64,000 bases of DNA from Cyanodermella asteris (taxonomy: Eukaryota > Ascomycota > Lecanoromycetes > Ostropales > Stictidaceae): NCBI GenBank assembly GCA_900618795.1, contig UYJD01000003.1, positions 2,135,434 to 2,199,433 of the forward strand, given 5' to 3'. A program made the position numbers and the translations under genes. Each line of letters begins with the position of its first letter. Within the stretch, counting starts at the first letter, position 1. The notes beneath the pieces were generated by a model. That model saw only the letters and a program-made list of their open reading frames with translations. It was not told the DNA's origin and ran no database searches. This document shows, piece by piece, positions 11,689-25,224 of the stretch.

Positions 11689-13880
11689 GGCTCACGTCGC
11701 TTGTTCGGACGGGGGCACGAGTGGGGAAGGGGTCCCCTCGATTTTGGTTTGCATGTCTAAACATTGTTCCAGTTACGGCACTCGACCGGCTCGTACTCTC
11801 TGTTCACAGACAGTCAGACACCTTGGTGGTCTATCTCGGTGGCTTTGTTTTCGTGGGCCAGAGTCGTGACCCTTGGTTGCACCATCGATGATCCGGCTAT
11901 CTATCTTGTTTGGAGGGTAAGTGAGTCAGTGAGCGAGCGAGTGAGAGGCACTCAGGGGGGACTTGTTCACGCGGTATTCAGACGAGGCGGCTTGGGCGGC
12001 ACGCAACGGTATGGCTTCCTTTCGAAATCAGCACCGCTTAATCCACCAGTCCACGCTCTTAGCCACTCAAGGCGGGGCTCTGCACTTTGGCAGTTAGGCA
12101 GTCACCCGCTCTCTCGCTCAGGTGAGGCGTTTCGAATCCTCAAAGACTATCTGTTACACGGAAGAAGCAACAGCCATTACCGCTACCATTCAGAGTTCAT
12201 GGTCGTGATCGTGGTCGTGTTTGTCAAAGTCATCATCCCGCAGCAGGATGTACCCACCGCACTTGTTGTGCTATAATCGGGATGGGACACGAAGTAAGCA
12301 TGCAGCTGCGGTTACAGCACATGAATGTCTGTCTGCTCGGAGCGAAAGACGGCCAAGTTGGGCGTTAGTGAGCCAAAGTGGGGGCCTGCCACGAGGCCAA
12401 GCGACAAGGCTGGGTGTTGTTGTCGTGCGGAGGGGCGGTACAGTCGAATCGTGTCCTTGATTTTTGGACGTTCCTCACGTAAGTCATCGTGCAGTGGTCG
12501 GGAGAGGACGGAAGGCTGCCGACTCGTTGTTTGGAGCCTGTTTGGGGGCTAGTTTGTTGCCTGCCCCGGGCGACGTTCCATAAGATCGGACGGTGTCGCT
12601 GCGGGAACAATTGTCAGCAGTGATTCTTCCTCAGCTAGACAAAGGTCGACAACAAAAAAGAGCATTGTCAGACGATCGAAAAGCTCGGGATCATGAAAAG
12701 CGCAAATGTGAATTTTGGAGCAGGAATGAGGTGGTAACAAAGGGTCGCATTCGCTCGCCTTGTTGTGTATTTGAGCAACGCGCCAGTGTGGCACGAGATG
12801 TAGCTAGCAAGAAATTCATAAACATGCGTAAAAACTTTCAGAGGCTCAAGCCGAAGCGAGCTGTAATAGCAATCCCATATCTAATCCCGTTCTCGTTCTT
12901 TCACTCCGTAGCGAAAGTGCAACATTCGACACAGTCGAGCTGCAACTCTTCAGAGCCCGCCAATAGTGTAGTAAAACAGGCCAGTGTCCACCCCTGGATT
13001 GATAGGGCCACTCCAAAGCCGTGCAAGAATCAAAAACGCGCCGTTCAAAATCGTAGTGTGGGAATGCCGTATGGTACAGGGTCGGTGGGCCCCGAGAATT
13101 GAAGTATGTTGCGAAACGCCAAATGCAATGCTGTAATGTGGTACTGGGTATCGTGAAATCAGAGGTTGGTGAAGTGAAGTGAAGGCCGGCAGCCGGAGGG
13201 CGTCCTGTGTATTGTGTTGCCATGCGTCGTTGTATCGTGACTAGGTGTCAGATCGCAGGCGGAATTGGTTGAAGGAGCAGAGGACCGTACGGTTGTTGGT
13301 GAGGTTGATGGTCACGTTCTTGGCGAGTCGTGGTCGTGCTCGGAAACTGGATATGCTGTGTGGCCAAAAGCCATTGCCGTAGATGGTTGTATGGGCAGGT
13401 GCCGTGAATGGTTGACAGTCAAGCACCTTACTTCGGGGTCGGTGGCAGGGGTCTGTTTGGAGGTGGATATGGGTTCGGCGGGAAGGCCGTGACAGGGCGA
13501 TGCGACTCGCAGAAGGCGTACTGTGTGGCGGCCATTGCTGACGAATGAAGCTGAGGAGTCTTGTGAGTGACTAGACTTGGCGTGTGAATCGACCGGCAGT
13601 GAGGTCGAATGCTCAGGTCAGCGAGGTGGAAGCCGAGGCTGGTATAGCTGGTCAGTGTGACTGGTGGTGATGGTTGAAGGCTTGAATAAAAGTCAGACCG
13701 GTGTTTGGACTGATGCTTGAGTTTGATGTGTTGCCTCGTGGTGCAGAACAGATTAGAAGGCTGGGTAGAACAGGAGAGGGCAGGTGTATTTATGGATGGA
13801 TGGGATGGTGGAAAGTGCGTCTGCGTCAGGCTTACTTGGGCGAAGAGAGTTTCGAGAGCGCGAGGGCCGTGAGATTAATC

Positions 13881-13900
13881 CATACATACATACATACATA
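13881..13900. repeat. (CATA)5 microsatellite
   Basis: Five perfect CATA units. A second tetranucleotide tract, TCCA-type, lies at about 14066-14087. Confidence 0.95.
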
Positions 13901-14628
13901 GATATTACCGGGTACGCAATGAAACGAACGGAACGGCCGCGTAATCAATTTCCGCTCCAGCGCGCACATGGTCCGCGTCTTGGCAAGTCGAGGCCGCTGC
14001 AGGGGCAAGGAAGCACTACTTTCAAGACACAAGACACCATCCAGGCACCGTTTCGCAGCTCCCTATCCATCCATCCATCCATTCATCCTGTCGAGTGTGT
14101 CTCGCTCGTTGGCGCGCAGAGCCAGCTGACGCCTGACGCTGCATGCGGCTACGCTGCTTGCTGGTGCGACGGGACAAATCTCTTCCTTCATCCCATCAGT
14201 CGCAGTTTCAGCAATTTGGCTACTGTTGGGTCAGGGCAAGCTTTTTGGTCACCGTACTTGGATTGCTGTCATATCATTTTTACCAGCTGTTGTTGACTTG
14301 TCATTAGCCTGTTATTGCTTCATTAGCGGGCCACATGTTGTCCATGTCGCTCCCGCGGTACGCTGCCTCCTAATTACAGAACACCACGGCAGTGACGAAA
14401 AAAACCCGTCTGCTCTCCTGTTCCTCCTGCCAGTCCTTGGCCACCGTGGTGAGAAGGCAGATCGATCCTATTCCCGGCCTGCTTGCCCTGCAACTTCGTA
14501 TCGCTGGGAGACCCTCCGGACCATCCAGTCCTTTGGCAGTCTTTATTTATCGCCGCGTGGGCTCGCCTCCAGCTGGCGGCGTCAATGCAATGGCTGTGCT
14601 GCCGGCCGAGGCGGCCACTTTTAGGGCG

Positions 14629-14674
14629 CAAGGCAAGGCAAGGCAAGGGAAAGCAGAAACAGAAACAGAAACAG
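14629..14674. repeat. GGCAA and CAGAAA tandem repeats
   Basis: Adjacent short tandem tracts: four GGCAA-type units, then CAGAAA-type units. There is no coding context. Confidence 0.85.
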
Positions 14675-17600
14675 ACCGGCAGCTTGCAGCGCCATGCTGA
14701 CCGCATCGCATCGTCTTACGAGGTCGGTGCGTCTGATTAATTGCCCGTCATCTCATCCAATCGTGAGGATAAGCACGCATGACTCAACGTCCAACAATTG
14801 GAAGCAAGACTCTCCGGACAGCTTGCGACCCTGCGTGAACCAACAATCATCAACATGCGTGCAAGCGCGATACAGTGCTAGAGACCATCTGCCCGTGCAT
14901 GCTCTTGCAGACTTGCACAGACTTGCACACGGGAGAGCCTCAAAGTACCGTAGCACTCCGATCCAGGCTAACGGGACCTGTTTGCTGACCCTGAGCGGCA
15001 GAAAGCCATGATTGACAAATTGGCGGCCAGAGTCGTAGCCTCGCGATATCCTCCAACAGAGTACAGTAAAGTTTGTACCTTCGTATCTGCCAGGCCGGTT
15101 GCCTTGCCCGCCTCTGTCGTTTACCGTCTGACTCTGACCACTCTGCCAGGCACACCCGCAATGGGCGGCACTGTGCCTGTGAGAAAGCTGACCAGACGGC
15201 TCGTCCTTTCCAGTCGTCTGATTGCCGCCCGAGGGCTGAAGTCGACGACCGAAGCAGGCGAGGCAAAGTCACCGGCGTTCACAACAAGGTGCCTTTGAGC
15301 GAATATCTCCACACTCTGTACTTGAGATACAATTGCTTGTTTCCGATAAAGTTATTGCACGAGTACCATCTCTGACGCCATCGCTCTGTTTGCTAGCAGT
15401 CTCAAGCAGTGAACCCCAGACGGCTTGACGATGCCCAGTAGTGATACTCGATAAAGCACAATTGGCATTGAGCGGTCAGCTTACCACGGACTGAGCTGTA
15501 TCCGGCGCAGGACCGGCACGATGGTAGCATCAAGCGCAGTGGTTGTGCCGCGAACGAATCGAAGTCGAACTCGGACTGGACAATACAATACTGTACAGAA
15601 TGATCGTGGAGAAAGCGAGGAAGCATCATCATCACCATTGTCGACGCCGCCCTCGACTGTGCTGGGCGGCCGAAGAGTCACGAGGCCCATCCTCCAAAAG
15701 TCTCGAAAGCTTGGCCGCTCCACCAGTCAGAATTCAGAATCGCACTCCTGCCTGTCTCCCACTTCCGACAGGCACGCCCGCAAGCGACCAACAACCACCA
15801 CGGCCCAGCAACGCGGCATCCAATATCGTGATGAGGACGCCGCATTCGCCCCGCCCATGAACAGTCGGTGTACATACTTGGACTCGTGACCCGACAGCCT
15901 TGGATGGTTCGCCACACGAGACGACACCCCGCAGCAGACGTCGAATGGCATTCTCGAAAAGAAGTTGTACAGCTGTCGACTGTCCTCAGGAACGGTGTCG
16001 TCTTCCAATCGACGAGGCCACAGGAGCTGTCCCCGCCATTTGCAATTGAGCGACGTCGGTGACTCGCAAGTCCTTGGGCCATACCCGACACCTCGGACTG
16101 TAATGTCATCCGCACGATCCGCCGTGGTCGCAAAGGTCGATGGCTCGCATCTACTGTATTCGAAACGCGAACTTGATCATCATCGATGAGGAGCATTCGC
16201 ATCGCCGGCTCGGTCTCACCTTGCACAAGACATCTCTGTCTCAGTGCTCCCAGAACGAGAGTATGATGCCGATGTCTGAACGCAACGACACGCTGTGCCG
16301 TTCAGCTGAGCTGTCCATCATCATGAACAGTCTTTGCAGGATGCTCTCGACGTCGCGAATGCGCTGGCAGGTGTATTTCGAAGCACAATAAATGTCACGG
16401 CCTTCACGAGCATTCTGCTCCTCCTGGGAACGCCTGCGTCATCGGCCGTGTTTTCACGTGGCGGTCAGGCACCGTCTCCGCCACCGTACATTTGAATTCG
16501 ACCAACCATGTGCCTCGGACCGCGATTATTTACGAGAATGCAATTCCAGCGTTCCGGCCCTCCCAGCTTTCTGAGGCCAACCACGTCAAAAAGTCGTTTG
16601 CGGCCGAGAACGTCTTTTTGGGTCCTTCGAAAAGTCTTCACCAGGAGTGGCCCACAACACAGTACAGTAGGCAGCATCGCTCTTCTCCGCAAAACCGAGA
16701 CTGGCCACGAATTTGCAGCTCTGGTATCGTAACAAGGTACCGATTGCCCGTAACGAATCATACGAGGTGGCCCCCCGCCGTCATGTCTCGCATGTCGCCA
16801 AATTCCGACCTGAGACATGCTCGTCCTGTCTTGCCTTGGCGGCCCATCGCCATCTCGAACGCGTCGGAGTGTCTCCGGAACGATTCCTTTCGGCACGACT
16901 ACGGTAAATTGAGACCCGCCTGGCTTCGGCATATGGACGAAACTGCGACTGGTCGCAAAGAATGCCAACCAGCTTTACATTCGCAATGTCGCTTTCAAAC
17001 TGGACCACAGACGAACAAGCACTATTTGGGCGTGACATGTCGAGTCCTCTCTCCATGAGCATTCGGCTCCAAGTGCCCTCACGCTCTGGTCGAACCAATC
17101 TGCGCTCTTCGGACAAGAAAAATCTGACATTGACCGCAAGGGCTTTACAAACAAAGCTCGTCCAGCAGTCATCGCACTAGCTATGACGAATAGCATTTAC
17201 CTATGAAGCCGCCATCTCGGACGCATCGTCACCCAGAGCCTTGGGAACCCAGCCAAGATCGCATCAAAGCTCGATCCTGTTCGCAACGAGATACCGCATC
17301 TTCCGGAGGCTCGCAACTTTCGTAACGGCGCGCTACGGCCTACTTCGAGCACTCGCCGAGCGTGGGCGTTACTGGAAACTTGGCAGTGGACTGTCAAGCA
17401 ATGTCCACACCAGGCATACATCATTGCCCGGAGCACGAGGTGATAAACGGGCGAAACGGGCAAATCGAGGCTTAAGCCTTCGGCAATTCTTCAGCTTCGT
17501 CGTGCCTGGCCGGCCCCACCACGTTATCTTGCACCTGGTACGCAAGTCCGGATCTGGGGCGCAAGCCATACGGACACCATTAAACATCCGAGTCCGAAGG

Positions 17601-20493
17601 CATCGCTTGCTTCGGTGGCTTTAAAGTTGTGGCTGTGGTATGCTACTGCGCGTTCAATCCTTCCATCGCCCACCTTGGCCATGTATCGTCAGCTTCGGCG
17701 AGATTGCGCGCGCTTGCGCGCGCTTGCGCACTCGAGTCGTCACTCGTCAGCCAATCTCGAATATTTTGTGCCACACCAACATTATCATCGCCATCAATCA
17801 AGGTAATACTTGTATCGCATGGCGCTTGATGTCTCGCATGCGATGCGTCCATTATTGGTGGAATCGTAATTTCCGGTGGTACGGGAAAATCAAGTATGGC
17901 GCGCTACATTAAAGCCCTTGGCCAGAGCCTAAGCACAGGATGATGTCGAGACGACCGGTGTCTCCACCCCACGATTGTCACACAATAAAGACGCCCTCGT
18001 GAGCTGACGACTTGTTTGAGATTATTGTCTGTCGCCTCGGCCGAAAGTTCTTGTTGAAACAGGTACACGCGGAGTGTCCGGCGGGCGTTACTGGTCGCCA
18101 CGGTTCTAGAGCCCGCCGGTCGAAGCTGTGGCTGGCTGAGATGGTGTGTACAAATGTTTGTTCTTCTTCAAGCGACAGACAATCTCACCCTTTTTGCACG
18201 CTCTCATGCAAAAACTTGTTTGATTGCGTTTCTTTACCGTACTGTGCTAGCACACTGCAGCCGGACATGCAATGCGACGCAACAATTGTCGCTGCGCGCG
18301 CCGATGATAAAGGCCAGAAGTCGAGAAAAGGGCCCGCGAGAGCGTTCGCTGGGCACAAAGTTTTGTTACACCAGACAATTTTGGGAAGAGATTGCGCTGA
18401 TCGCAAATTCCAAGAGCGGGATGAGACATTTGCAAACGCGCTCGATAGGTTTGTGCCGAACACAGGGTCCCGATGCTCAGACCTCTCGACTTTCCTCAAA
18501 CGCGCCGTCGAATGACTCGTGCTTCACCATGCCACGCAGTCACGCACGGCTGTCGTATACAAAACGATCCATGCCCTTTCTAGGGTGCTCGTTTCGGCGG
18601 CGATCTTGCGGCACAGCCCAACACCAGCGACTTCTCTCTTCTGCGGCGTGAGATGATGTTTCCCCAGCAATCTGGGATTTCCCACGTGGCCATCCCCCTT
18701 GCTTGGACCGGGTGGGTCTAAACTAATGTAAGCCCTCAAATTCGCGGGCTCACCTTATTGTTGCTGGAGTCATCCCAGCACAACGCTCTCCTGAGATTCC
18801 GACGCCGTGACGAATAGTCGTCCAACGATTGTACTACTGTACAATACGCTCATTGCAACGCAGCTCCTTGTCGGTCTCTATTTCTACTGCATGCAAAGGC
18901 CGAAACTTGCAGGTCCCTGCATCCCCTCGGCCGGCACGGGTGTCGAACACACCACGCGAAGCGATGAGACGTCGAAGGCCTCCCAACAGGCATTCCGGTC
19001 CGTTAACTGCCTTTACCGTTCTATCGTTCCCAGAGCACGTCATGCCAGCAAGCCGACGCCTCGTGAAGTCTCATAAAGCCTGCTTTGTAACACTGCATGA
19101 TTGTACCTATCTAGCATGCAGCCGCAGCCTTTGTGACACAATCGCCCTGTTTCAAGCACTCTAGCTCACGTTTCCACGTTGTTTGATGAATTCAGATGCA
19201 AGACACCCCAGTCTGGATCTTCAGTGATGCAGCCCACGTCCCGTGACTCTAATCTACCTCTGGTTCGAGAGTGAACCCGACAGCGAAAGCCACGGCGTCG
19301 CCCCGGGTCTCCAGGACTCGTCGACACGTCGACTCAACCGCTCATGACAACCAACCACCATCGTCACCTCCATGCAGGGTCCCAGTTCAGCCGATCCACA
19401 ACTCTTCACGACTGATATCGCCAGGCAGACCGACCGTGAAAGAACACACGAGGCCCGACATCCACATCTCAACCCCAAGAGTCCCACTGTGGACCTCCAC
19501 CGCCCCTCATTCAGATCACCCCACCATTGTCAGGTCGCATGCTCTGAACGTCAAAGGCGTTGCAATCGTCGTCCATGCGATTTTCGGTCTCCACGTGGTT
19601 AATGTCATTACCCGCACTCGAGATGGCCACGCACGTGCTCGTCCTCGAAGATCGGGGGTCTCACTCGAATGGATTACGACAGCTAACACGACCAGTCTGC
19701 ATCTCCATCCCGTAGCGTGGTTCGCGGAACCTCTTTCTATCCTTGCGCGAGCTCTTTCATGCGTGGCTTGTCATTGTACACGATGTCGAATCTCGATTCA
19801 CGGAGGACGTCAAGTTCCCACTTGGGGATCTCGATCCTGCGGCCGTATGCGTGGACGGCCGAGAGCTCCCGGAGATCGAGATTCATGCGCTGAGTACATG
19901 CATTTTAGTCGGGCCGAGACGCGGTCGACAGCGATGAAAGGCCTGACCTGTCTGTCTGACCTGCAGACAAACTGGCGACGACGCCTAGGCCCATGTCAGT
20001 CGGCTTGTTGCAGTTGCAGTGCTGCAGCCCAATGTTGGCGACGACAGCCAAAGTGCTTCATCGAGCATTGGTCTCGTACAATTTTCCGACACCGGCCCAC
20101 TCGCACATGTAGAAGCATGTGTACTCACTTTGGTGCCTGGAAAGACGCCTGGAGGTGCGCTCAACATACAATCTGGAGCACCTTTTCTGGGCACACCTGA
20201 GTACCGATTTGGGTGCCTTTTGGGTTGGCGGCCTGATCTGGATACAGAACCGAAGAACGGGAAACTTAGCTGAAAGAGGGCTGTTCAAAGTACTAGCTCA
20301 CCAACTTGCAGCACCATCTCTGTAAGTCACCGTATGTGTAATAGTTCTGGTGGTACATCAAAGGTTTACTCAATGAGTTATGTTACAGGTACTCTTCAAG
20401 CCAGCTCAAACGAGACTCGACTAGACATCTGACTCATTTCAGCCCTCCAACCATTGTACAAATCAGCTCGTGACCTTAGAGACTGTTCACATC

Positions 20494-23400
20494 TCAATCA
20501 TGACTATTGCTCGGGAACTTGAACCACTCTCCACGACCGTCGGCGGGCGCCAAATCCTCTTCAGTAAAACCACCAAGAGGCGAACTTCCAGGCGGAAGCT
20601 GATTTTCCTGCTTGACGTCTTTAGTGGGAGAGGCATGATCATCGTCGCCGTCCGTCTTGGGGGTTGGCTCATCCTGTGGCTTAAATAAGGGGTCATCTTC
20701 TTCATTCTCGCTCTCGTCTTGGTTCATCTCAACTTCAACGCATTCCCCAGCTTCCTGGGCGATGTCCGGCGCTCCGCCAGGCCGTGGACCGGTGTCCAAT
20801 CCAGCAGCAGTCTCAAAGGTCCACTGAGCGAGTCTGATTCGTTCCAAGATACCCTTCCTCATTTGGCGCTGCATCTTTGTCATGCTGGGACCCGAAGCGG
20901 TGTTTCCACCAAGCACAGCTCCTGTGTAGTCGCGCTCTATGTCTTGGTAGACGACCTCAAGGCGGATCTCGAGACTGCGCTTGACCTGACGAATCATCTC
21001 CCGCAGAAGTTCTTTGACGTGATCTGCGCTATCCTGGAACATTGTCTTTTTGTGCACATCGACGTGCGTCTCCATGGCCTGCTTCATTAGCTTAAAGCTA
21101 CCCGGACCATTTATGGCGGTGCATTCGGCATACACTGTCATCATTGCTGTCACGATCTTGGGCCCAAACTCTCGGTTAATATCGCGTTGCTTGGTTGTGA
21201 TCAGTGCATTGGCAGTCTGCGCTTCGGCCTTGAAGATATCCGAACAATTGGCGAGCTGAGTCTCCAACATAGTGATAGCTGCCAGTGCGTTGCCTGTGTT
21301 CTGTGCTCGCTTCTGAACATTTTCATGAAAGTGACGTAGCAGCTTCGTGCTGTTGTGATTGAACGACGCCAGGACACTGGGCAGTCGACGAGCGAAGGAC
21401 CGTTCCCACCCGGAGGCGATCTGACGTATCAGCGGCTCTGAGAGCTGCATGTTCAGGTCGTGGTGACCAAGCGCATTTGAGAATACGCCTAGGCGGCGGC
21501 AGAGGGCCTTGTAGGTCGCCCATGCAAACCCACCAGCGCTTCGATCATCCCTGTTGACAGGTGAACCCCAGCGTACGGAGGTTGCACTAGCCTGCTCGAT
21601 GGCTGCGCGTACGGCCGGCTCAAAGTGGTCGAAAATGTTGTCTGCTAGTTCTTCGTTGGCGTCCTGGCCGAATTTCACGACAATGTCCTCGAATCCCTGC
21701 AGCTGGTCAGTCTTGTGCACAACGAATGTTGAGCCGAGTCTTGCTCGTTAATGCGGCTATTTGAAGCCGACTACGCGACAGAAAGAGTGCCATGAGAATG
21801 AATGTCAGGCAGGCAGGTGGGCAAGGTAAGTGCACAAGAGAATGCGCTGCATACAAGAGAAATTCGCGACAAGTGCTTACACGTTCGAGTTTATCCAGAT
21901 TCTTTGATAAATGGGCATTCTCTCTTTTCTTCTCGTCGTCAGTCAGCTGTACGGCACCGTCAACGTCGGACCAGATTGTCAGACTATTGAGCAGTTGTGA
22001 GAGGTTGGTGAGGAAGGTCCGGCAAGTATTCAGACAGCCGGAGACTGTCAGTTGTTTGCAGTGTGCTTGCAACTGCGGGATCTGGGTTTGTTCGCGCGTT
22101 GCGAAACCCGGCACATCCGAGTCCTTTTTCATTCGTCCTGACAGCTTCTGATACGCTCGAGAGCTGACACAAAACACAGGCAATGACTCCGCAACCTTGT
22201 TGTAATCACGAACGTCGACGTCAGGGTCGAAGTTGTCCTCGTCCTCCTCTTGGGCAAGCTCCTGATCGAGCTCTCTCATACCAGCAGCGAAATCCGCTTG
22301 GATGGCTGAAGTCGAGTATTCGTTCCGTCCATCGATGCAAAGTCGCGAAAGTGCTGACGTATGGTTGAAAACATCTTTGTCGATATCGCCGCCGCGTCTG
22401 ACAAGGTCCTTAATCTTGTCTCGAATGGTCCGCACGTCATTTCTGGCGTCCTTCTTGCGTGACTTCAACGCAAGTCTCTTGGCTTTGATCTGTTCAGCCG
22501 TCAGTGGCTCCATCATCTCGACCTGAGAATCGTCATCTTCAAGCTCATCTTCGTTATCAGCATCTGTGTCTGCATCCTCAACCCCGGGAGAGCTCGCAAT
22601 GAAGCAGTCGTCATCCCCGCCTTTATAGAAGAAGGAATCGTAGAACCTCTTCTGTGCCATTCTGCCCCCACCACCATCGCCTCCCCGCCGCTTTCGCTTT
22701 CTAGAACTCGATGCAGGACGCGGTGCAAAGACGACCAGTCCCTCCTCAAGGTCGTCATTCAGCTTGTCCCAGTCGTCGAGTTCCTGCTCGATGTCCCTGG
22801 CGCGCTGTTCATGGACATCTTTCTCAGCTCTGAGTTCTGCCAATCTTGGCTCCAGCGACGCCTTTTCCTTGCTTGCCATATTGAGTGCCGCGAAAAGACG
22901 TTCGTTTGCTTCCTCCAGCTCGAGCGATTGGGATACCTCCTCAAGGCTGATATCGTCGGTCTTGCTGCAAATGAAAGACACATTGCTGTAGCCACCATCC
23001 ATCTTGAGCTGACGTTTGAAAGACTCTCCCAAGAGTGTCTTGGCGGCTTTGTCGTCGACCGCTCGGATGATTGGCGCGACGATCCATAAACCGGTGCATT
23101 GCTTCAGATAGGACTCAGCTACAGCAGCACGAGCCGCGTTGGCATCATGCACACCGGGAAGATCAACAATGACAGCACCAGTAGCCAGCGCAGAGCTCTT
23201 GGTGTAGATGCGGACGCATTTGATGAGTGGCCAATACTCCCGCGTTGGTGGTGGAGCGTCCTTCTTTTTCTGTCCGGTCTGCTTCGTTTTCTCCTTGCTG
23301 TCGACAAAATGTTGCAAACGCCTGTAGAAGGAATCAGAGCTGGTCTCGAGTATTCTCCTTGTGGTCCCAAGCACGTCCTTCACACCGTTGATCAGTTGCG

Positions 23401-25224
23401 AAATATCAGAGCGCGCAATCTCGTCCCTCGTCTTGGAAGGATACACCGCCTTGATCTTGGCGTAAGCTATTCCTGCGTCGGAGTTGTCATCGGTGTAGTC
23501 TCTGTTGATGTTGCCATGACTGTCGAGAAGATCTTCAAAGAGAATCTGCAAGTCGAGGGCCCAGGAATCAACAGAAATGAACTCGATTTCGGCACGATAG
23601 ATTTCATCTGGCTCATAGTTGTAGGATAACTCGGTCACTACAGCTGTACAAGCCCGCATGGCGTTGGTTGGCACCAAACGTTCCTCGTCCAGTAGAGCGT
23701 TGATTATCGAGCTCTTGCCCGATCCAGTATTACCAACGACACCGATGATGGTGCGTGTTCGCGCGGCCTGGGTCGCGACACTGTTGATTCGCTCTACCCA
23801 GTGACTGGCCTCCTTGCTTTCTTCACAATTCTCCTCAAGCGGCGCTTTGAGTGTTTCAAGGTAATTCAGGCCAGCTTCGAGAAGCGCCTCAACTTTATCG
23901 ACTTGGCCGTCGGCAATCAAGTCTTGAAGTCGGAAAGATCTCGGCATGATTGGCTCGTCTTGAGGAGTGGGAGCTAGCTCGGGCTCATCGAAATATTGCT
24001 GGAAGCTCAAAGTCTCTGGCGCATTTTCGACGTCGTCAAGATTGGGAAGCTTTGGCACGTCGTTGGCGTGAGACATGTCCGGGACGAGGTGAGCGAATGA
24101 CGGGGTCTGACCCATAGAGGTAGACTTTCTCCAGGAAGTCAGGGCATGACGAAGCTGACTAGACAAGTTTCCGGGCTGCATCTTATCGAAAACATAGAGA
24201 GGCACGTTGAGATTGGCGATTAGGTGGTAGCTATGCCGCTGTCCTCGGCCAATGTGGTTCCATGACTCCTGAGTGTCATCATCCGGGGTCAACCCCCTTG
24301 CAGCGAGGTGCTGAATAAAAGCATCCTCTCCATCTCGGTAGAGCTTTGATGTGGAATCACCAACTGTTAGCCGTGCCGGAGAACCTTCTAGGTCATTGGC
24401 TATTTCAACTTTTAGAACAGTCGCAGATTGCTCGTTATTTGACGGGGTTGGGGAAGTCGGTGTGGTGGAGTTGCTTAGTGGCATTCCCGTATGTGCGACG
24501 GCTGTCTCAATGGAAGGCTTCAACTGAGAGGCTGACGGAACGGCCTTCTCTGCTGTCGTCGACGATATGCCGGGCTGAGATGGTGAGGTGCATGGGCTGG
24601 TCGATTGCTCAGCAGAATTGACAAGATCGTGCGTGACATGTTTCGATGGTGAAGCTGAAGAGTCGTCTATCGGCAAAGTTGTGGGTTGTTTGAGAACAGC
24701 GTTGCCGGAGGTTTGTACTAGAGGCTGCTTGGCCTGCTGGTCGCGTGAATCTGTAACGGCTTCTTGCGTGGCGGTGGAGCGAATGATTTGCACTGCCAGG
24801 AAGTTGTTGCCAGCAGAAGCATGCTTCGATATCGTGTCTTCCTCGCTTGGGATGACCCCCCACACGGAAAGGACGTCAGAGGGGCGTAGCGAAAACTCCG
24901 GAGGAAGACTTTTTCGCACCTTGCTGAACCTGGAACTCGGCTTGCACTTAAGCCAGCGGTAGTTTGTAGCATCTTGTTGGATCAGTGGGTCGCGGTCTGG
25001 ACATAACACTGCGACGATGCAGATTGATTCATCGGGACTGTCTTTCAGGTTCTGCGGCCGGCATTGCCATGTGAGATCATGGAAGGTCCTGTTGAGCGAT
25101 CAATTTCAATCCGAGGTCAGTTGAGGAATACGACTTACTGGAGCTCCTCATATGTGGAGAGAGAGCGCGGAGCAGTTGACATGCCTCCGAGACTACTTGG
25201 CTGACTACCAGTGGTCTGTGACAT
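20494..25224 (-). CDS. Large dynamin/SLIP-GC-like GTPase
   Basis: A predicted 1,498-residue P-loop GTPase, similar in layout to the nuclear GTPase SLIP-GC (NUGGC) and other dynamin-like proteins. Exons are 25224-25139, 25088-21881 and 21696-20494. The introns at 25089-25138 (GTAAGT...CAG) and 21697-21880 (GTAAGC...CAG) keep the frame. The first ~400 residues look largely disordered and Ser/Thr/Pro-rich. The G domain has G1 GNTGSGKSS near residue 476, G3 DLPGVHD near 671 and G4 SKTDD near 739. Next come a Glu/Lys-rich likely coiled coil, a basic patch SRKRKRRGG near 828 that could be a nuclear localisation signal, and an acidic stretch. A long helical C-terminal half (exon 3) may be the stalk-like region. 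The tail contains DVKQEN, a possible SUMO site. The GTPase call is firm. Nuclear location and any role in genome defence or membrane remodelling are inference. No partner gene is adjacent. Confidence 0.9.

Larger units (their letters stand above)
5754..20493. other. Gene-poor region, about 14.7 kb, no recognisable gene
   Basis: I read both strands and found no family, no long frame with convincing protein character and no RNA gene. Open frames here stay under about 310 codons, have odd composition and overlap on opposite strands. The base composition is not AT-rich, so this is not an obvious RIP-destroyed repeat block. Several microsatellites are listed separately. The longest open stretch is 19271-20200 (+), rich in Arg, His, Ser and Thr, without a recognisable domain. 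A worn-out gene or element at 15.5-18.7 kb cannot be excluded. Confidence 0.6.

Noticed and set aside
12100-12160. TTCGAATCC resembling a tRNA T-arm.
   Set aside because: No matching T-stem, anticodon arm or acceptor stem can be formed around it.
12593-13102. 169-codon plus-strand frame in the gene-poor region.
   Set aside because: No motif or signal peptide; an opposite-strand frame of similar length overlaps it, and codon use looks random.
15678-17200. Minus-strand frames with phrases like a response-regulator start (MRMLLIDDDQV) and repeat-like segments.
   Set aside because: No further receiver or WD/ankyrin signature follows; the frames overlap unrelated open frames on the plus strand, so chance or an unidentifiable relic is more likely.
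19271-20200. 309-codon plus-strand open frame in the gene-poor region.
   Set aside because: Composition is Arg/His/Ser/Thr-rich with many Cys and Trp and no domain, as expected from a chance frame in GC-rich DNA.
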